55,899 bases of DNA from an uncultured Bacillaceae bacterium (GTDB taxonomy: Bacteria > Bacillota > Bacilli > Bacillales > Bacillaceae_L), in the NCBI GenBank assembly GCA_947497585.1, contig CANMHG010000016.1:1-55899 (forward strand). Reading direction: 5' to 3'. The notes beneath the pieces are model-generated. The model ran no database searches. It was not told the DNA's origin and saw nothing but the letters and a program-made list of their open reading frames with translations. This document shows, piece after piece, positions 1 to 9,854 of this stretch. The position numbers and the translations under genes are program-made. Each line of letters opens with the position of its first letter. The stretch's first letter is position 1.

Positions 1-48
1 GCACGCCGCCAGCGTTCGTCCTGAGCCAGGATCAAACTCTCCAATAGA
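1..48 (-). rRNA. rrs: 16S ribosomal RNA, 5' end (partial)
   Basis: The reverse complement holds the universal 16S 5' segment (AGAGTTTGATCCTGGCTCAG followed by GACGAACGCTGGCGGCGTGC). The gene runs off the left edge of the window, so only about 48 bases are present. The exact mature 5' end, near 47-50, is placed by analogy with Bacillus 16S. An rRNA operon directly downstream of lysS matches the B. subtilis arrangement. Confidence 0.97.
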
Positions 49-104
49 GTTGATTAGCTCATAGCTAAAACAATTTTTAAAACAAACATTGACGCTTGTG
101 TTGT

Positions 105-124
105 GTTCAGTTTTCAAAGAACTT
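105..124 (-). promoter_or_regulatory. rRNA leader boxA-type antitermination site
   Basis: On the minus strand the leader contains AAGTTCTTTGAAAACTGAAC, the Bacillus rRNA-leader motif that includes boxA, where Nus factors load to make RNA polymerase resistant to termination. It lies between promoter P2 and the 16S gene. The motif is seen directly; its function is known from the family. Confidence 0.75.
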
Positions 125-156
125 GTTGGCTTGTCTGTTACCCAAGCAGCTTTATT

Positions 157-185
157 ATATTATCACTTTGATAATTTAATGTCAA
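157..185 (-). promoter_or_regulatory. rRNA operon promoter P2
   Basis: The minus strand has TTGACA (185-180), a 17-bp spacer and TAATAT (162-157), a good sigma-A promoter about 110 bp before the 16S gene. Shifting three bases gives a perfect TATAAT but a 20-bp spacer. It is the promoter-proximal member of a tandem pair, the usual arrangement for Bacillus rRNA operons. Confidence 0.7.
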
Positions 186-237
186 CAACTAATTTAAGTT
201 GTTTTTTATTTCATCGCCGTCATCAGCGACGTTTAAT

Positions 238-266
238 AATATACCATCTTAGAAAAAACTTTGCAA
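238..266 (-). promoter_or_regulatory. rRNA operon promoter P1
   Basis: The minus strand has TTGCAA (266-261), a 17-bp spacer and TATATT (243-238). The -35 is weaker than that of P2. Its position upstream of P2 fits the tandem promoters of Bacillus rRNA operons. This is inference from spacing and consensus. Confidence 0.5.
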
Positions 267-304
267 CAACTATTTCAATAAAATATTAATAGTGTTTTAT
301 TCCT

Positions 305-344
305 GAAATAAAAAGGTGATTCTTCATCAAAAGAATCACCTTTT
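305..344 (-). terminator. Terminator after lysS
   Basis: A 14-bp inverted repeat (AAAAGGTGATTCTT at 311-324 with AAGAATCACCTTTT at 331-344) is followed on the minus strand by a T-rich run. It sits just past the lysS stop codon and separates lysS from the rRNA promoters. Confidence 0.9.
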
Positions 345-350
345 ACTTTA

Positions 351-1862
<1,512 letters not shown>

Positions 1863-1890
1863 TTAAGAAAGTATGCTAGTTTATGTAAGT

Positions 1891-1920
1891 AGAAAAACTG
1901 CCAGTTTACAGACTGGCAGT
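1891..1920 (-). terminator. Terminator after dusB
   Basis: A perfect 9-bp stem (ACTGCCAGT / ACTGGCAGT at 1897-1920) with a 6-base loop is followed on the minus strand by TTTTTC. It marks the end of the pabB-to-dusB operon. Confidence 0.85.
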
Positions 1921-1963
1921 AGGTATTACGTTACGGGTATTATAGGCGAGCCTCAAGGGGATG

Positions 1964-2965
1964 TCAAACAACTTGAGCATTGCCTTGCATTTTGGCTTCA
2001 ACCTCTTCAACAAATCCATTTAGTAGTCCTACTAGTTGATTACGAGTATCACATTCATTGATTTGGTTACGCACCGTTGCATTACCACGAATTCCTTTTA
2101 AATACCAGGCAGCATGCTTACGCATTTCTCTTACTGCAACATTTTCATTTTTTAAATCGATTAAGCGATCAAGGTGTAACACACACACATCGATTTTTTC
2201 TCGAACGGACGGTTCTTCAATTAATTCACCTGACTCAAGATATTTAACGGTTTGGTAGATCACCCATGGGTTTCCAAGTGCTGCTCTACCAATCATTACA
2301 CCATCAACACCAGTCTCATCAAGCATACGCTTAGCATCCTGAGGCGTCTGAACATCACCATTACCAATGACAGGTATCGAAACAGATTGCTTTACTTGTT
2401 TAATGATATCCCAGTTGGCATGACCTTCATACATCTGAACACGAGTTCTTCCATGAAGAGCAACTGCTTGACCACCAGCACGTTCAACCGCCTGAGCATT
2501 TTGAATGGCATAAATATGCTCTTCATCCCAGCCCATTCGCATTTTAACTGTAACTGGTTTATCTACTGCATCAACCACAGCTGATACCATCTCATATATT
2601 TTATTTGGATCTAGCAACCACTTTGCCCCAGCATCACACTTTGTAATTTTAGGAACTGGACATCCCATGTTGATGTCAATAATATCTGCTGTTGTATTTT
2701 TATCAACATATTTAGCCGCTTCAACTAGTGTTTCCTTTTCACCACCAAAGATTTGTAAGCTGAGTGGTTTTTCACGCTCATCTATATAAAGCATATCCAT
2801 GGTCTTCGCATTATTAAATAATATCGCTTTGTCACTTACCATTTCTGCACAAACTAGCCCTGCACCAAATTCCTTTACAGTCAAACGAAAGGCCGAGTTA
2901 CATACGCCAGCCATCGGTGCAAGCACTATCTGGTTTTTCATTTGGATATCACCGATTTTCAACAT
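1964..2965 (-). CDS. dusB: tRNA-dihydrouridine synthase B
   Basis: This FMN-dependent enzyme reduces specific uridines of tRNA to dihydrouridine. The 333 residues form a TIM barrel plus a helical C-terminal domain. Visible signatures are LAPMAGVCNSAFR near 16-28, DINMGCPVPKI near 97-107 with the catalytic cysteine, VKMRMGWD, HGRTR, and the phosphate-binding IGNGDV and GVMIGRAALGNPW segments. It lies 20 bp after yazB as the last gene of the folate operon and is followed by a terminator. The gene is known as yacF in B. subtilis. Confidence 0.96.
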   Translation of the reverse strand: MLKIGDIQMKNQIVLAPMAGVCNSAFRLTVKEFGAGLVCAEMVSDKAILFNNAKTMDMLYIDEREKPLSLQIFGGEKETLVEAAKYVDKNTTADIIDINMGCPVPKITKCDAGAKWLLDPNKIYEMVSAVVDAVDKPVTVKMRMGWDEEHIYAIQNAQAVERAGGQAVALHGRTRVQMYEGHANWDIIKQVKQSVSIPVIGNGDVQTPQDAKRMLDETGVDGVMIGRAALGNPWVIYQTVKYLESGELIEEPSVREKIDVCVLHLDRLIDLKNENVAVREMRKHAAWYLKGIRGNATVRNQINECDTRNQLVGLLNGFVEEVEAKMQGNAQVV

Positions 2966-2985
2966 GGTATAACCTCCTTTTTTCC

Positions 2986-3201
2986 TTAATCATTAACGTC
3001 TTTCGGTTTTAGTTCTTCTAACGATATATTCAAAGCTTGTGCTATATCTTCTAATAAATCATCCTTAGGAACACGATTACCACGTTCTATTTCTCCTAGA
3101 ACAGAGACTGAGACTCCAAGATCCTTCGCAAACCCTTCTTGAGTGAATCCTTTTAGTTTTCGAAAAGCTCGTATACGTCTTCCCCATTTTTCTGCTTCCA
3201 T
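2986..3201 (-). CDS. yazB: Small XRE-family HTH protein (YazB-like)
   Basis: The product has 71 residues and is almost entirely one Cro/C1-type helix-turn-helix domain; RAFRKLKGFTQEGFAKDLG holds the first helices and SVLGEIERGNRVP the recognition helix and turn. It overlaps the 3' end of folK by 49 bases, so it is translationally linked to the folate operon. An AAGGTG ribosome site lies inside folK. Targets are not evident from the sequence. The same small gene sits between folK and dusB in B. subtilis. Confidence 0.88.
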   Translation of the reverse strand: MEAEKWGRRIRAFRKLKGFTQEGFAKDLGVSVSVLGEIERGNRVPKDDLLEDIAQALNISLEELKPKDVND

Positions 3202-3677
3202 ACACGCACACCTTCTCTATCTCTTAATTCATCTATATTCAAAGCTGCGAGCTCATGAGTTGGTATGACTACATTTGGCTCTACTTCAAGTAACGGTATC
3301 ATCACAAATGCTCTTTCTGTCATCCGTGGGTGTGGAATAATTAACTCTTCCGTTTCAATATTTTCGTGATTATACAGCAAAATGTCAAGGTCTAATGTTC
3401 TTGGACCCCATTTAATTTCCCTTTTCCTGCCATTCTCTGTTTCAATAACTTGATTAGCACGCAGTAATTCAATCATAGAAAGCTCCGTTTTTACTTTAAT
3501 TACCATATTCAGAAAAGGAGCTTGATCTTCATAGCCTACAGGGTCGGTTTCATAAATTGAAGACCCATTTTCTACATGGATACACTTATGATTGTTTAGT
3601 GAATGGACTGCTTGACGTAAATGTTTTAGACGATTTTCTATGTTTGAACCAATGGCTATAAAAGCTATATTACTCAT
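3153..3677 (-). CDS. folK: 2-amino-4-hydroxy-6-hydroxymethyldihydropteridine pyrophosphokinase
   Basis: This enzyme transfers pyrophosphate from ATP to 6-hydroxymethyl-7,8-dihydropterin, the step before dihydropteroate synthase. The product has 174 residues. It opens with the family signature AFIAIGSNIENR, carries the HPPK motif GPRTLDLDILLY near 94-105 with its metal-binding aspartates, and ends the core with IPHPRMTERAFV. The start abuts the folB stop with no gap, and the 3' end overlaps yazB, so translation is probably coupled. Confidence 0.97.
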   Translation of the reverse strand: MSNIAFIAIGSNIENRLKHLRQAVHSLNNHKCIHVENGSSIYETDPVGYEDQAPFLNMVIKVKTELSMIELLRANQVIETENGRKREIKWGPRTLDLDILLYNHENIETEELIIPHPRMTERAFVMIPLLEVEPNVVIPTHELAALNIDELRDREGVRVWKQKNGEDVYELFEN

Positions 3678-4037
3678 TTAACGACTCCTTGTTATTTCAA
3701 CAGCTACCGATTGATAATGTCCTGGGATAGGCGGATCCGGCTTTATCATTTTTACAGTGACGGTATGGATTAATGAAAATTCTTTTAATATTTTAGTGGT
3801 TAATTGCTCTGAGACAGATTCCAATAGCTTATAAGGTTGACCTTCAACAATCTCCTTACATGTATTATATAATTCACCGTAATTAACCGTATACTCTAGC
3901 TGATCTGTCATTCCTGCTGTTTTCAAATCAAGTTCAACAACCAAATCAACGATAAACCGCTGACCTAGTTTGGTTTCTTCCGGAAACACACCATGGTATC
4001 CATAAAACTCCATTCGATTCACATATATCTTGTCGAT
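3678..4037 (-). CDS. folB: Dihydroneopterin aldolase, apparent AUC start
   Basis: This enzyme cleaves 7,8-dihydroneopterin to 6-hydroxymethyldihydropterin and glycolaldehyde. The conserved MEFYGYHGVFPEE segment and the C-terminal KPDPPIPGHYQSVAVEI with the catalytic lysine are present. The first canonical start in frame is GTG at 4022, but it lies 23 bases from the only good Shine-Dalgarno (GGGGG, overlapping the folP stop) and would remove the conserved N-terminus. An ATC at 4037-4035 is 8 bases from that site and gives DKIYVNRMEFYGYHG, which aligns with the B. subtilis start MDKVYVEGMEFYGYHG as I recall it. I therefore place the start at ATC; the alternative is GTG (114 residues). Confidence 0.9.
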   Translation of the reverse strand: MDKIYVNRMEFYGYHGVFPEETKLGQRFIVDLVVELDLKTAGMTDQLEYTVNYGELYNTCKEIVEGQPYKLLESVSEQLTTKILKEFSLIHTVTVKMIKPDPPIPGHYQSVAVEITRSR

Positions 4038-4049
4038 TTGATTCGCCCC

Positions 4050-4877
4050 CTATTTACCTACTAAAACATCCATAACTTTAGCAAGACGTGCGTTAAGTAA
4101 TACATCATGAACTCTTACCATATGACATCCTTTTTGTATGCCTAAACAAGTGGTTGCACCTGTTCCCTCCCCACGTTGCTCTGGTGGCAAGTCAAGAATT
4201 TGTCCAATAAATGATTTTCTCGATGTACCTAACAGTACCGGAAATCCTAATTCCGTAATTTTTTCTAAGTTTTGTAGAGCCTCAATATTTTGTTCAAAGT
4301 TTTTTGCAAAGCCAATTCCCGGGTCTAAAATAATTTTCTCATCACGAACACCCGCTGCTCGTACGATCGAAATGCTTTCTTGCAAATCTGAAATCATATC
4401 AAGCAAAAGGTCTTGGTAATCTCGATTATCTCTGTTATGCATCAGGATAATTGGAACCTTATACGTAGCTGCCACTTCCGCCATCTTTTTATCGGCCTTC
4501 GCTCCCCAAACATCATTAATGATATGTGCTCCGGCCTCAATTGCTTGCTTTGCAACTTCAGCTTTATATGTATCTATTGAGATAGGAACACTAATCTCTT
4601 TAGAAAGGGCCTTTATAATGGGGATAACACGAGCTAACTCCTCCTCTTGAGATACTTTAGCAGATCCTGGTCTAGTTGATTCACCACCTACATCAATGAT
4701 GTCCGCACCTTGCTCAATCATTTCTTTGGCATGGATAATTGCACTCTCTACCTGAGTATATTTGCCACCGTCGGAGAATGAATCTGGGGTTATATTTAAA
4801 ATTCCCATTATTAAGGTTTTCTTTGATAAATCTAATGTGTAAGGTCCACAGGATATACTAGTATTCTTCATATCCAC
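4050..4877 (-). CDS. folP: Dihydropteroate synthase
   Basis: This enzyme condenses p-aminobenzoate with 6-hydroxymethyldihydropterin pyrophosphate; it is the sulfonamide target (sul in B. subtilis). The product has about 275 residues in a TIM barrel. Visible signatures are IMGILNITPDSFSDGG near 23-38, DVGGESTRPGS, ISIDTY, INDVWG, LDPGIGFAK and LLGTSRKSFIG. The start used is GTG with AGAGG six bases upstream; an ATG two codons later is possible. It overlaps pabC by 20 bases. Its substrates come from the PabABC and FolB/FolK neighbours. Confidence 0.97.
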   Translation of the reverse strand: MDMKNTSISCGPYTLDLSKKTLIMGILNITPDSFSDGGKYTQVESAIIHAKEMIEQGADIIDVGGESTRPGSAKVSQEEELARVIPIIKALSKEISVPISIDTYKAEVAKQAIEAGAHIINDVWGAKADKKMAEVAATYKVPIILMHNRDNRDYQDLLLDMISDLQESISIVRAAGVRDEKIILDPGIGFAKNFEQNIEALQNLEKITELGFPVLLGTSRKSFIGQILDLPPEQRGEGTGATTCLGIQKGCHMVRVHDVLLNARLAKVMDVLVGK

Positions 4878-5745
4878 TTACTTCCTCTCGTAATCCAGTA
4901 CGACTCCACAGTCTTCTTCTCTGCTCAGCAAATAATTTTTGCAACTTTAATGTTACTAACCCTTTATTTCCAGGTAAGGAGATATTGTTTATCTTTGAGA
5001 GTGGGACAATTTCTTGTACTGAATTTGTTATAAATGCTTCATCACACACTTCTATTTCTTCAGGTTGATAGTAACCTATTTCACTTTGAATACCATGACA
5101 GTTTGCTAACTCCAAAATAAAACGCCTAGTAACCCCGTCTAAGATACCGGTTTCTACCGAAGGCGTAAATAGTTTATCATCTTTTACCCAAAATAAGTTT
5201 GAGGTTACTCCTTCTGCTAGATAACCCTCTTTATTTAAAAAGACTCCCTCTACGGTAGGATTTCCCCCTATCTCACGTTTCCCAATAACATTATTAAGAA
5301 AATGGTGAGATTTTAATCGAGTAGCACCTTCAGGAGAATTTCTTCTATGCTCTAAGATTATAGCTTCTTTTTCTAAGCCTTCAACTAGCTTGGGTAGGGG
5401 TTTCACAAAGACAATCACTGTTGGGTCATTATAACCTTCAACCTGTAATCCAACTTCACCTATCCCTGCTGATACATTAAAGCGGATATAAGCGTCCTCT
5501 AAATCATTCTTTTCAAGTAAAAGATCTACAATGGACTTAACATCTTTTCTGTTTGCAGTATAGTTTATTTGAAGTTCCTTAAGTGCCCCGTTCAAACGTG
5601 CAAGATGGTCATCAAGTAAAAATGGATGACCATCATATGTTCTTAAGGTTTCAAACACCCCAAGACCATATAGAAAACCATGGTCAAAAGGGGATATTTT
5701 CGCTTCGTCTTGCTTGACGTACTCTCCGTTTAGATAGGTGTACAT
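4858..5745 (-). CDS. pabC: 4-amino-4-deoxychorismate lyase
   Basis: This PLP enzyme removes pyruvate from aminodeoxychorismate to give p-aminobenzoate. The 295-residue protein has the fold-IV aminotransferase layout, with [16 protein letters not shown] near 18-33, the presumed PLP lysine in LKSHHFLN or the nearby VIGKRE, and [11 protein letters not shown]. Its start lies inside the pabA 3' end (16-base overlap) and its end overlaps folP, typical of tight translational coupling. A branched-chain or D-amino acid aminotransferase of the same fold is the alternative, but the operon strongly favours PabC. Confidence 0.93.
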   Translation of the reverse strand: MYTYLNGEYVKQDEAKISPFDHGFLYGLGVFETLRTYDGHPFLLDDHLARLNGALKELQINYTANRKDVKSIVDLLLEKNDLEDAYIRFNVSAGIGEVGLQVEGYNDPTVIVFVKPLPKLVEGLEKEAIILEHRRNSPEGATRLKSHHFLNNVIGKREIGGNPTVEGVFLNKEGYLAEGVTSNLFWVKDDKLFTPSVETGILDGVTRRFILELANCHGIQSEIGYYQPEEIEVCDEAFITNSVQEIVPLSKINNISLPGNKGLVTLKLQKLFAEQRRRLWSRTGLREEVSGYEEY

Positions 5746-6326
5746 ACTTCATCTTCTTTTTTATATTTTTCTATAAAATTCGTTAACAGTTGTTTACCGA
5801 AAGATGTCATGATCGATTCAGGGTGAAATTGAACACCTTCAATAGGTAGTGTTTTATGACGCAATGCCATAATCTCATCTTCTGTGGTCCATGCAGATAT
5901 CTCAAGGCATTCAGGAAACGTTTCTTTCTTAACGATTAAAGAATGATAACGAGTAGCTGTAAATGGGTTATCTAGACCTTCAAATATCGTCTTCCCATCA
6001 TGATGAATCTCAGAAGTTTTACCGTGCATAAGGCGCTCCGCACGAACAACATCTCCTCCAAAAACTTGAGCAATAGATTGATGTCCTAGACATACACCAA
6101 ATATAGGAATCTTCCCTGCGAAATGTTCAATTACTTTTAAACTAATTCCGGCTTCATTAGGACTACAAGGTCCTGGAGATATCATTAAATAATCAGGGTT
6201 TAATTGTTCTATTTCCTCAAGCGTAATTTCATCATTTCGTTTTACTAATAACTCCTGACCTAATTCCCCTAGGTACTGTACTAAATTAAAGGTAAAAGAA
6301 TCGTAATTATCAATCATTATTATCAT
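5730..6326 (-). CDS. pabA: Aminodeoxychorismate/anthranilate synthase glutaminase subunit
   Basis: This class I glutamine amidotransferase supplies ammonia to PabB, and in Bacillus the same subunit also serves TrpE. About 198 residues. The triad is visible: Cys in [11 protein letters not shown] near 79, and His and Glu in GVQFHPES near 170. The start [11 protein letters not shown] at 6326 is chosen because AGGTGA stands 5-6 bases before it; an upstream GTG at 6335 lies inside that ribosome site. The pabB stop is five bases upstream. A cluster of GAG/TAG triplets overlaps the ribosome site (see separate entry). Confidence 0.96.
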   Translation of the reverse strand: MIIMIDNYDSFTFNLVQYLGELGQELLVKRNDEITLEEIEQLNPDYLMISPGPCSPNEAGISLKVIEHFAGKIPIFGVCLGHQSIAQVFGGDVVRAERLMHGKTSEIHHDGKTIFEGLDNPFTATRYHSLIVKKETFPECLEISAWTTEDEIMALRHKTLPIEGVQFHPESIMTSFGKQLLTNFIEKYKKEDEVCTPI

Positions 6327-6330
6327 AATG

Positions 6331-6376
6331 CTCACCTCATACTCTTATTATCAACTATCTCTTCTTCACTCAGCTC
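6331..6376 (-). promoter_or_regulatory. Candidate TRAP (MtrB) binding site over pabA ribosome site
   Basis: On the minus strand seven (G/T)AG triplets occur at 6376-6374, 6371-6369, 6361-6359, 6357-6355, 6344-6342, 6338-6336 and 6333-6331, the last two within the pabA Shine-Dalgarno. In B. subtilis tryptophan-bound TRAP represses pabA (trpG) translation by binding such triplets, ideally 2-3 bases apart. Spacing here is irregular, with one gap of ten bases, and the stretch also codes for the PabB C-terminus, so chance is possible. Confidence 0.3.
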
Positions 6377-7762
6377 TTTTGCTTTCCATAAGGCTATGGC
6401 CTTTTTTAAAGATTCTTTGTACTCTTGGCGTGGATTTGAATCAATCACAACACCCGCTCCTGCCTGCACATGTGCAATACCGTTTTTAGCAATTAGGGTT
6501 CGAATCGTGATATTTAGTTCCAGGTCACCTGAAAAGCCAATCCACCCTATTGAGCCTGTATATAGCCCTCTTCGAACAGGCTCTAACTCTTCAATGATTT
6601 CCATTGTCCTTACCTTCGGAGCACCCGTAATGGTCCCTCCAGGGAAGGTTGCCTTAATTAAATCAAAACCAGTCTTATCATTAGCCAGTTTACCCCTCAC
6701 GTTTGAAACAATATGCATAACATGAGAGTACTTCTCAATGGTCATAAATTCATTTACCTCGACACTTCCGTATTCACTTACTCGCCCAAGGTCGTTTCTT
6801 TCAAGGTCTACTAGCATAACATGCTCTGCACGTTCCTTCTCATTTTCAATAAGTTCATTAGCTAATTGTAAATCCTCTTGATCATCTCTACCTCTTGACC
6901 TTGTCCCAGCTATCGGTCTAGTGCTAATTTCATCACCCTTCTTCTTCACAAGTAGTTCAGGGGAAGCACTAACTACCTGAAATTCTGGCAGCTGCATATA
7001 AGACATGTAAGGTGAAGGATTCACACTACGTAACGTGTCATATATATTAAGCGGATGTGCATGCAATGGTCTTGATTGTCTAACCGATAAATTAACCTGG
7101 AAAACATCACCCATCGCAATATATTCTCTTATTCTTTCAACAGCTGTAACAAACTCTTCCTCTGTAAAAGAATAAGGTCGTTCAATTTGTTGGTTCGACT
7201 CAGTGAATAGTGGAAAAGTATCATCGTTTAATTCATTTGTCCATAACTGCTCGTAAAACCCTAAACGCTTTTTCGCATCTTCCTCCTCACCAGGTAGGTA
7301 ATGAGTTATTATCCAAAAAGCATTTTCTTGATGATCTATAACAAAGACATCATCAAATACTAAGAAATATAAGTCAGGTGTCTCTAAATCATCTTCTGCT
7401 AATGTATCTAGCTTTTCGATATACCTAGCACAATCATAACTAAAATAACCGATTGCACCACCTTGGAATTCTGGGTAGTCTGGATTTTGTTCAGTTTTAA
7501 ATTGCCCAAGCCACTGCTCCATTAACTCCAATGGGTTCCCTGTAAGCACATCTTTCTTTTGATTATAGGTGATTTCTAAGTTGTGATTTTTACCTTTTAA
7601 AATAGCAAAAGGACGTAACCCTATGATACTATACCTTCCACCTCGACCACTTTCTAATAAAACATGATAGGGTTCATGTTTGGAAATTGCTTTATATTGT
7701 TTAAACCAATTTATATTATTTAATTGTATCTTCCTAGCTAATGGAGCTCTTCCAAGCTTCAT
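6332..7762 (-). CDS. pabB: Aminodeoxychorismate synthase component I
   Basis: This subunit converts chorismate plus ammonia from PabA to 4-amino-4-deoxychorismate, the first committed step to p-aminobenzoate. About 476 residues from [11 protein letters not shown]; this start has AGGAGG 8 bases upstream, while an ATG 24 bases earlier has none. The chorismate-binding domain fills the C-terminal half: [55 protein letters not shown]. The motif is PIAGT rather than the PIKGT of E. coli PabB, whose lysine acts as nucleophile. A weak promoter (TGAACA-N16-TACAAT, 7838-7811) precedes it. First gene of the folate operon. Confidence 0.96.
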   Translation of the reverse strand: MKLGRAPLARKIQLNNINWFKQYKAISKHEPYHVLLESGRGGRYSIIGLRPFAILKGKNHNLEITYNQKKDVLTGNPLELMEQWLGQFKTEQNPDYPEFQGGAIGYFSYDCARYIEKLDTLAEDDLETPDLYFLVFDDVFVIDHQENAFWIITHYLPGEEEDAKKRLGFYEQLWTNELNDDTFPLFTESNQQIERPYSFTEEEFVTAVERIREYIAMGDVFQVNLSVRQSRPLHAHPLNIYDTLRSVNPSPYMSYMQLPEFQVVSASPELLVKKKGDEISTRPIAGTRSRGRDDQEDLQLANELIENEKERAEHVMLVDLERNDLGRVSEYGSVEVNEFMTIEKYSHVMHIVSNVRGKLANDKTGFDLIKATFPGGTITGAPKVRTMEIIEELEPVRRGLYTGSIGWIGFSGDLELNITIRTLIAKNGIAHVQAGAGVVIDSNPRQEYKESLKKAIALWKAKELSEEEIVDNKSMR

Positions 7763-7860
7763 TATTTCATCCTCCTCGGAAAACATTCATGTGGTTATAC
7801 GAATAACCCTATTGTACATGATTATCTTCGAGTGTTCATCATTTCATACCTAAAAAAGAA

Positions 7861-7893
7861 TAGAGAAAAAAAAAAACAGTCAAGTGACTGTTT
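7861..7893 (-). terminator. Terminator after cysK
   Basis: An 8-bp stem (AAACAGTC / GACTGTTT, 7874-7893) is followed on the minus strand by a run of eleven T. It begins one base past the cysK stop codon. Confidence 0.92.
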
Positions 7894-7894
7894 G

Positions 7895-8824
7895 TTATTC
7901 TTGGTCAAATTGATATAAAGGTGTGCTTAGGTAACGTTCACCATTACTCGGAATAATTGCGAGTACTTTTTTACCTTTGCCTAGCTGTTCTGCAACTTTT
8001 AATGCTGCATAAATAGCTGCTCCTGAAGAAATACCACCTAAGATTCCTTCTTCACGTGCTGCACGGCGAGCATATTCAAATGCCTCGTCGTTTTTAACCG
8101 TAATAACCTCATCATAAATCTTTGTATCTAGTATATCTGGAACAAATCCTGCCCCAATTCCTTGTATTTTGTGAGGCCCAGGTTTCCCACCAGATAATAC
8201 AGGAGAGTCAGTAGGCTCTACAGCTACAATTTTAATAGAAGGAAACTTTTCTTTTAAAACTCCACCAGCACCTGTTATTGTTCCACCAGTTCCAATCCCA
8301 GAGACAAAAGCATCTAGACCATCCGGCATTTGTTCAACGATTTCTTTTCCTGTTGTTAATCGGTGAATTTCTGGATTTGCTTCATTCTTAAATTGTTGAG
8401 GCATGAAATATCCATTTTCTTTTGCCAATTCGTCCGCTTTACGAATTGCTCCGCCCATTCCTTCTGCACCAGGTGTTAGAACTAGTTCAGCACCATAAGC
8501 ACGTAAAAGGTTGCGGCGTTCCATACTCATCGTATCAGGCATAACTAGTATGGCCTTTATTCCTTTTGCTGCTGCAACCATCGCTAGACCAATTCCTGTA
8601 TTTCCACTAGTTGGCTCAATGATTGTATCCCCTTGCTTTAACTTACCTTCTTTTTCTGCAGCCTCGATCATCGCTAAAGCTATTCTATCTTTTACACTAC
8701 TTCCAGGATTCATAAATTCTAATTTCAGATAAACATCAGCACTATTTTCACCGACAAGGCGATTTAATTTAACGATTGGTGTTTGCCCTACTAACTCATG
8801 AATTGAATTTGCTACACGTGTCAT
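7895..8824 (-). CDS. cysK: Cysteine synthase (O-acetylserine thiol-lyase)
   Basis: This PLP enzyme makes cysteine from O-acetylserine and sulfide. The 309-residue product starts at MTRVANS; AGGGGTG stands 6 bases upstream, whereas a TTG 21 bases earlier does not suit the site. Signatures: the PLP lysine in [12 protein letters not shown] near 42, the substrate loop [18 protein letters not shown] near 70-87, [12 protein letters not shown] near 176 and GISSGAA near 265. It is a single-gene unit with its own promoter and terminator. The family in Bacillus also binds the regulator CymR. Confidence 0.97.
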   Translation of the reverse strand: MTRVANSIHELVGQTPIVKLNRLVGENSADVYLKLEFMNPGSSVKDRIALAMIEAAEKEGKLKQGDTIIEPTSGNTGIGLAMVAAAKGIKAILVMPDTMSMERRNLLRAYGAELVLTPGAEGMGGAIRKADELAKENGYFMPQQFKNEANPEIHRLTTGKEIVEQMPDGLDAFVSGIGTGGTITGAGGVLKEKFPSIKIVAVEPTDSPVLSGGKPGPHKIQGIGAGFVPDILDTKIYDEVITVKNDEAFEYARRAAREEGILGGISSGAAIYAALKVAEQLGKGKKVLAIIPSNGERYLSTPLYQFDQE

Positions 8825-8836
8825 CTGCTCCACCCC

Positions 8837-8864
8837 TAATTCCAAGTATTTTTATTGGTTATAT
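8837..8864 (-). promoter_or_regulatory. Candidate CymR operator upstream of cysK
   Basis: On the minus strand, between the -10 box and the ribosome site, lies an AT-rich 28-base stretch ending in TTGGAATTA. It partly matches my recollection of the B. subtilis CymR consensus (A/T-rich left half, C at position 7, GGAATTW at the right end). Several positions differ, so this is tentative. Confidence 0.3.
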
Positions 8865-8867
8865 CGA

Positions 8868-8896
8868 ATTTAACAGACTTTATTCAGATTTGTCAA
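8868..8896 (-). promoter_or_regulatory. Sigma-A promoter of cysK
   Basis: The minus strand has a perfect TTGACA (8896-8891), a 17-bp spacer and TTAAAT (8873-8868), about 45 bp upstream of the cysK start. Confidence 0.65.
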
Positions 8897-8917
8897 TAAA
8901 TTTACATTTAACAAACC

Positions 8918-9832
8918 TTATTGCTTTTCATCATAAAACCAAGAAACACTTATTTCTTCCCAGAAAGGTTGGACAGTGATTGCGCCTTTCATTTGATCAA
9001 TAGCCATTTGTCTTCTAATTTGGCTTTTAACCTCATCAAAGGAGTAACTTATTCCATCAATCGTTTCATGTAAAAGTAGGATTGCATATCCTCCTTCTAC
9101 CTTTAAAGGATTACTCCACTCATTTTCATCTAATTCTTCCAAAGCAGCGAAATACTCTTTTGGAATAAATTCTGTATCCTCCGAAATATACCCTAGTAAG
9201 CCACCTTGATTTGCTGAAAATTCATCCTGTGATTTTTCCATAGCAAGTGCTGTGAAACTTGAGCCATTTTTTAACTCTTCTCGTACTTTTTCTGCTTCCT
9301 CTTCTGTAGCAACTACGATATGTGAAAGTTGAAATGTTTTAGGAATTTCATATAACTCCTGGTTTTCCTCGTAATATGTTTTCATTTCCTCTTCAGGAAT
9401 GACAACATCCTTCGTTAACAATTCTTCTAAAAGCATACTTATTTCTATTTGTTTACGCCAATTTTCTTCATCATTGATTGTTTCATGATCAAACGTGTTA
9501 TACATCGTCTTAATCATAGTAACTTCCTGTTCAATACTTTCTGAAGAGATTGATATATTGTATTTTTCAGCCATTTGTTTTATCACTTCTTTATCAATCA
9601 TATCCTCAAGTGTTTGTTTACCGTATCTTGTTTCTAATTCGCTCAACCATTGTTGCCTTGATATTTGGATATCTCCAATTTTCGCAACATTTTCCCCGGA
9701 AGATGCATTTTCATTACTTATACTTACAACTTCTTTTACTTTTCCCTCTTGAGTAGAAACAAAATAGGCGATAGTAAAACAGTTCATGATAATAAGTCCA
9801 ATAATAATTGACCATAAGTATTTAGAATTCAA
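8918..9832 (-). CDS. PpiC-type peptidyl-prolyl isomerase, PrsA-like membrane protein (YacD-like)
   Basis: Probably an extracytoplasmic folding factor. The 304 residues comprise one N-terminal membrane segment (about 5-25, YLWSIIIGLIIMNCFTIAYF), a SurA/PrsA-type N-domain, and a parvulin rotamase domain near 165-260 (FQLSHIVVATEEEAEKV, ANQGGLLGYI, EGGYAILLL). There is no lipobox, so unlike PrsA it should be anchored by the transmembrane helix. It sits between hslO and cysK as yacD does in B. subtilis. The rotamase activity is inferred from the fold only. Confidence 0.85.
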   Translation of the reverse strand: MNSKYLWSIIIGLIIMNCFTIAYFVSTQEGKVKEVVSISNENASSGENVAKIGDIQISRQQWLSELETRYGKQTLEDMIDKEVIKQMAEKYNISISSESIEQEVTMIKTMYNTFDHETINDEENWRKQIEISMLLEELLTKDVVIPEEEMKTYYEENQELYEIPKTFQLSHIVVATEEEAEKVREELKNGSSFTALAMEKSQDEFSANQGGLLGYISEDTEFIPKEYFAALEELDENEWSNPLKVEGGYAILLLHETIDGISYSFDEVKSQIRRQMAIDQMKGAITVQPFWEEISVSWFYDEKQ

Positions 9833-9854
9833 GTTTCTCCCCTCCTAAACTCGT

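Noticed and set aside
8825..8917. S-box or T-box upstream of cysK
   Set aside because: The leader is under 50 nt, too short for either; a CymR site fits better.
8918..9832. PrsA lipoprotein assignment
   Set aside because: The N-terminal helix has no lipobox at its only cysteine (IMNC), so a transmembrane anchor is more likely.
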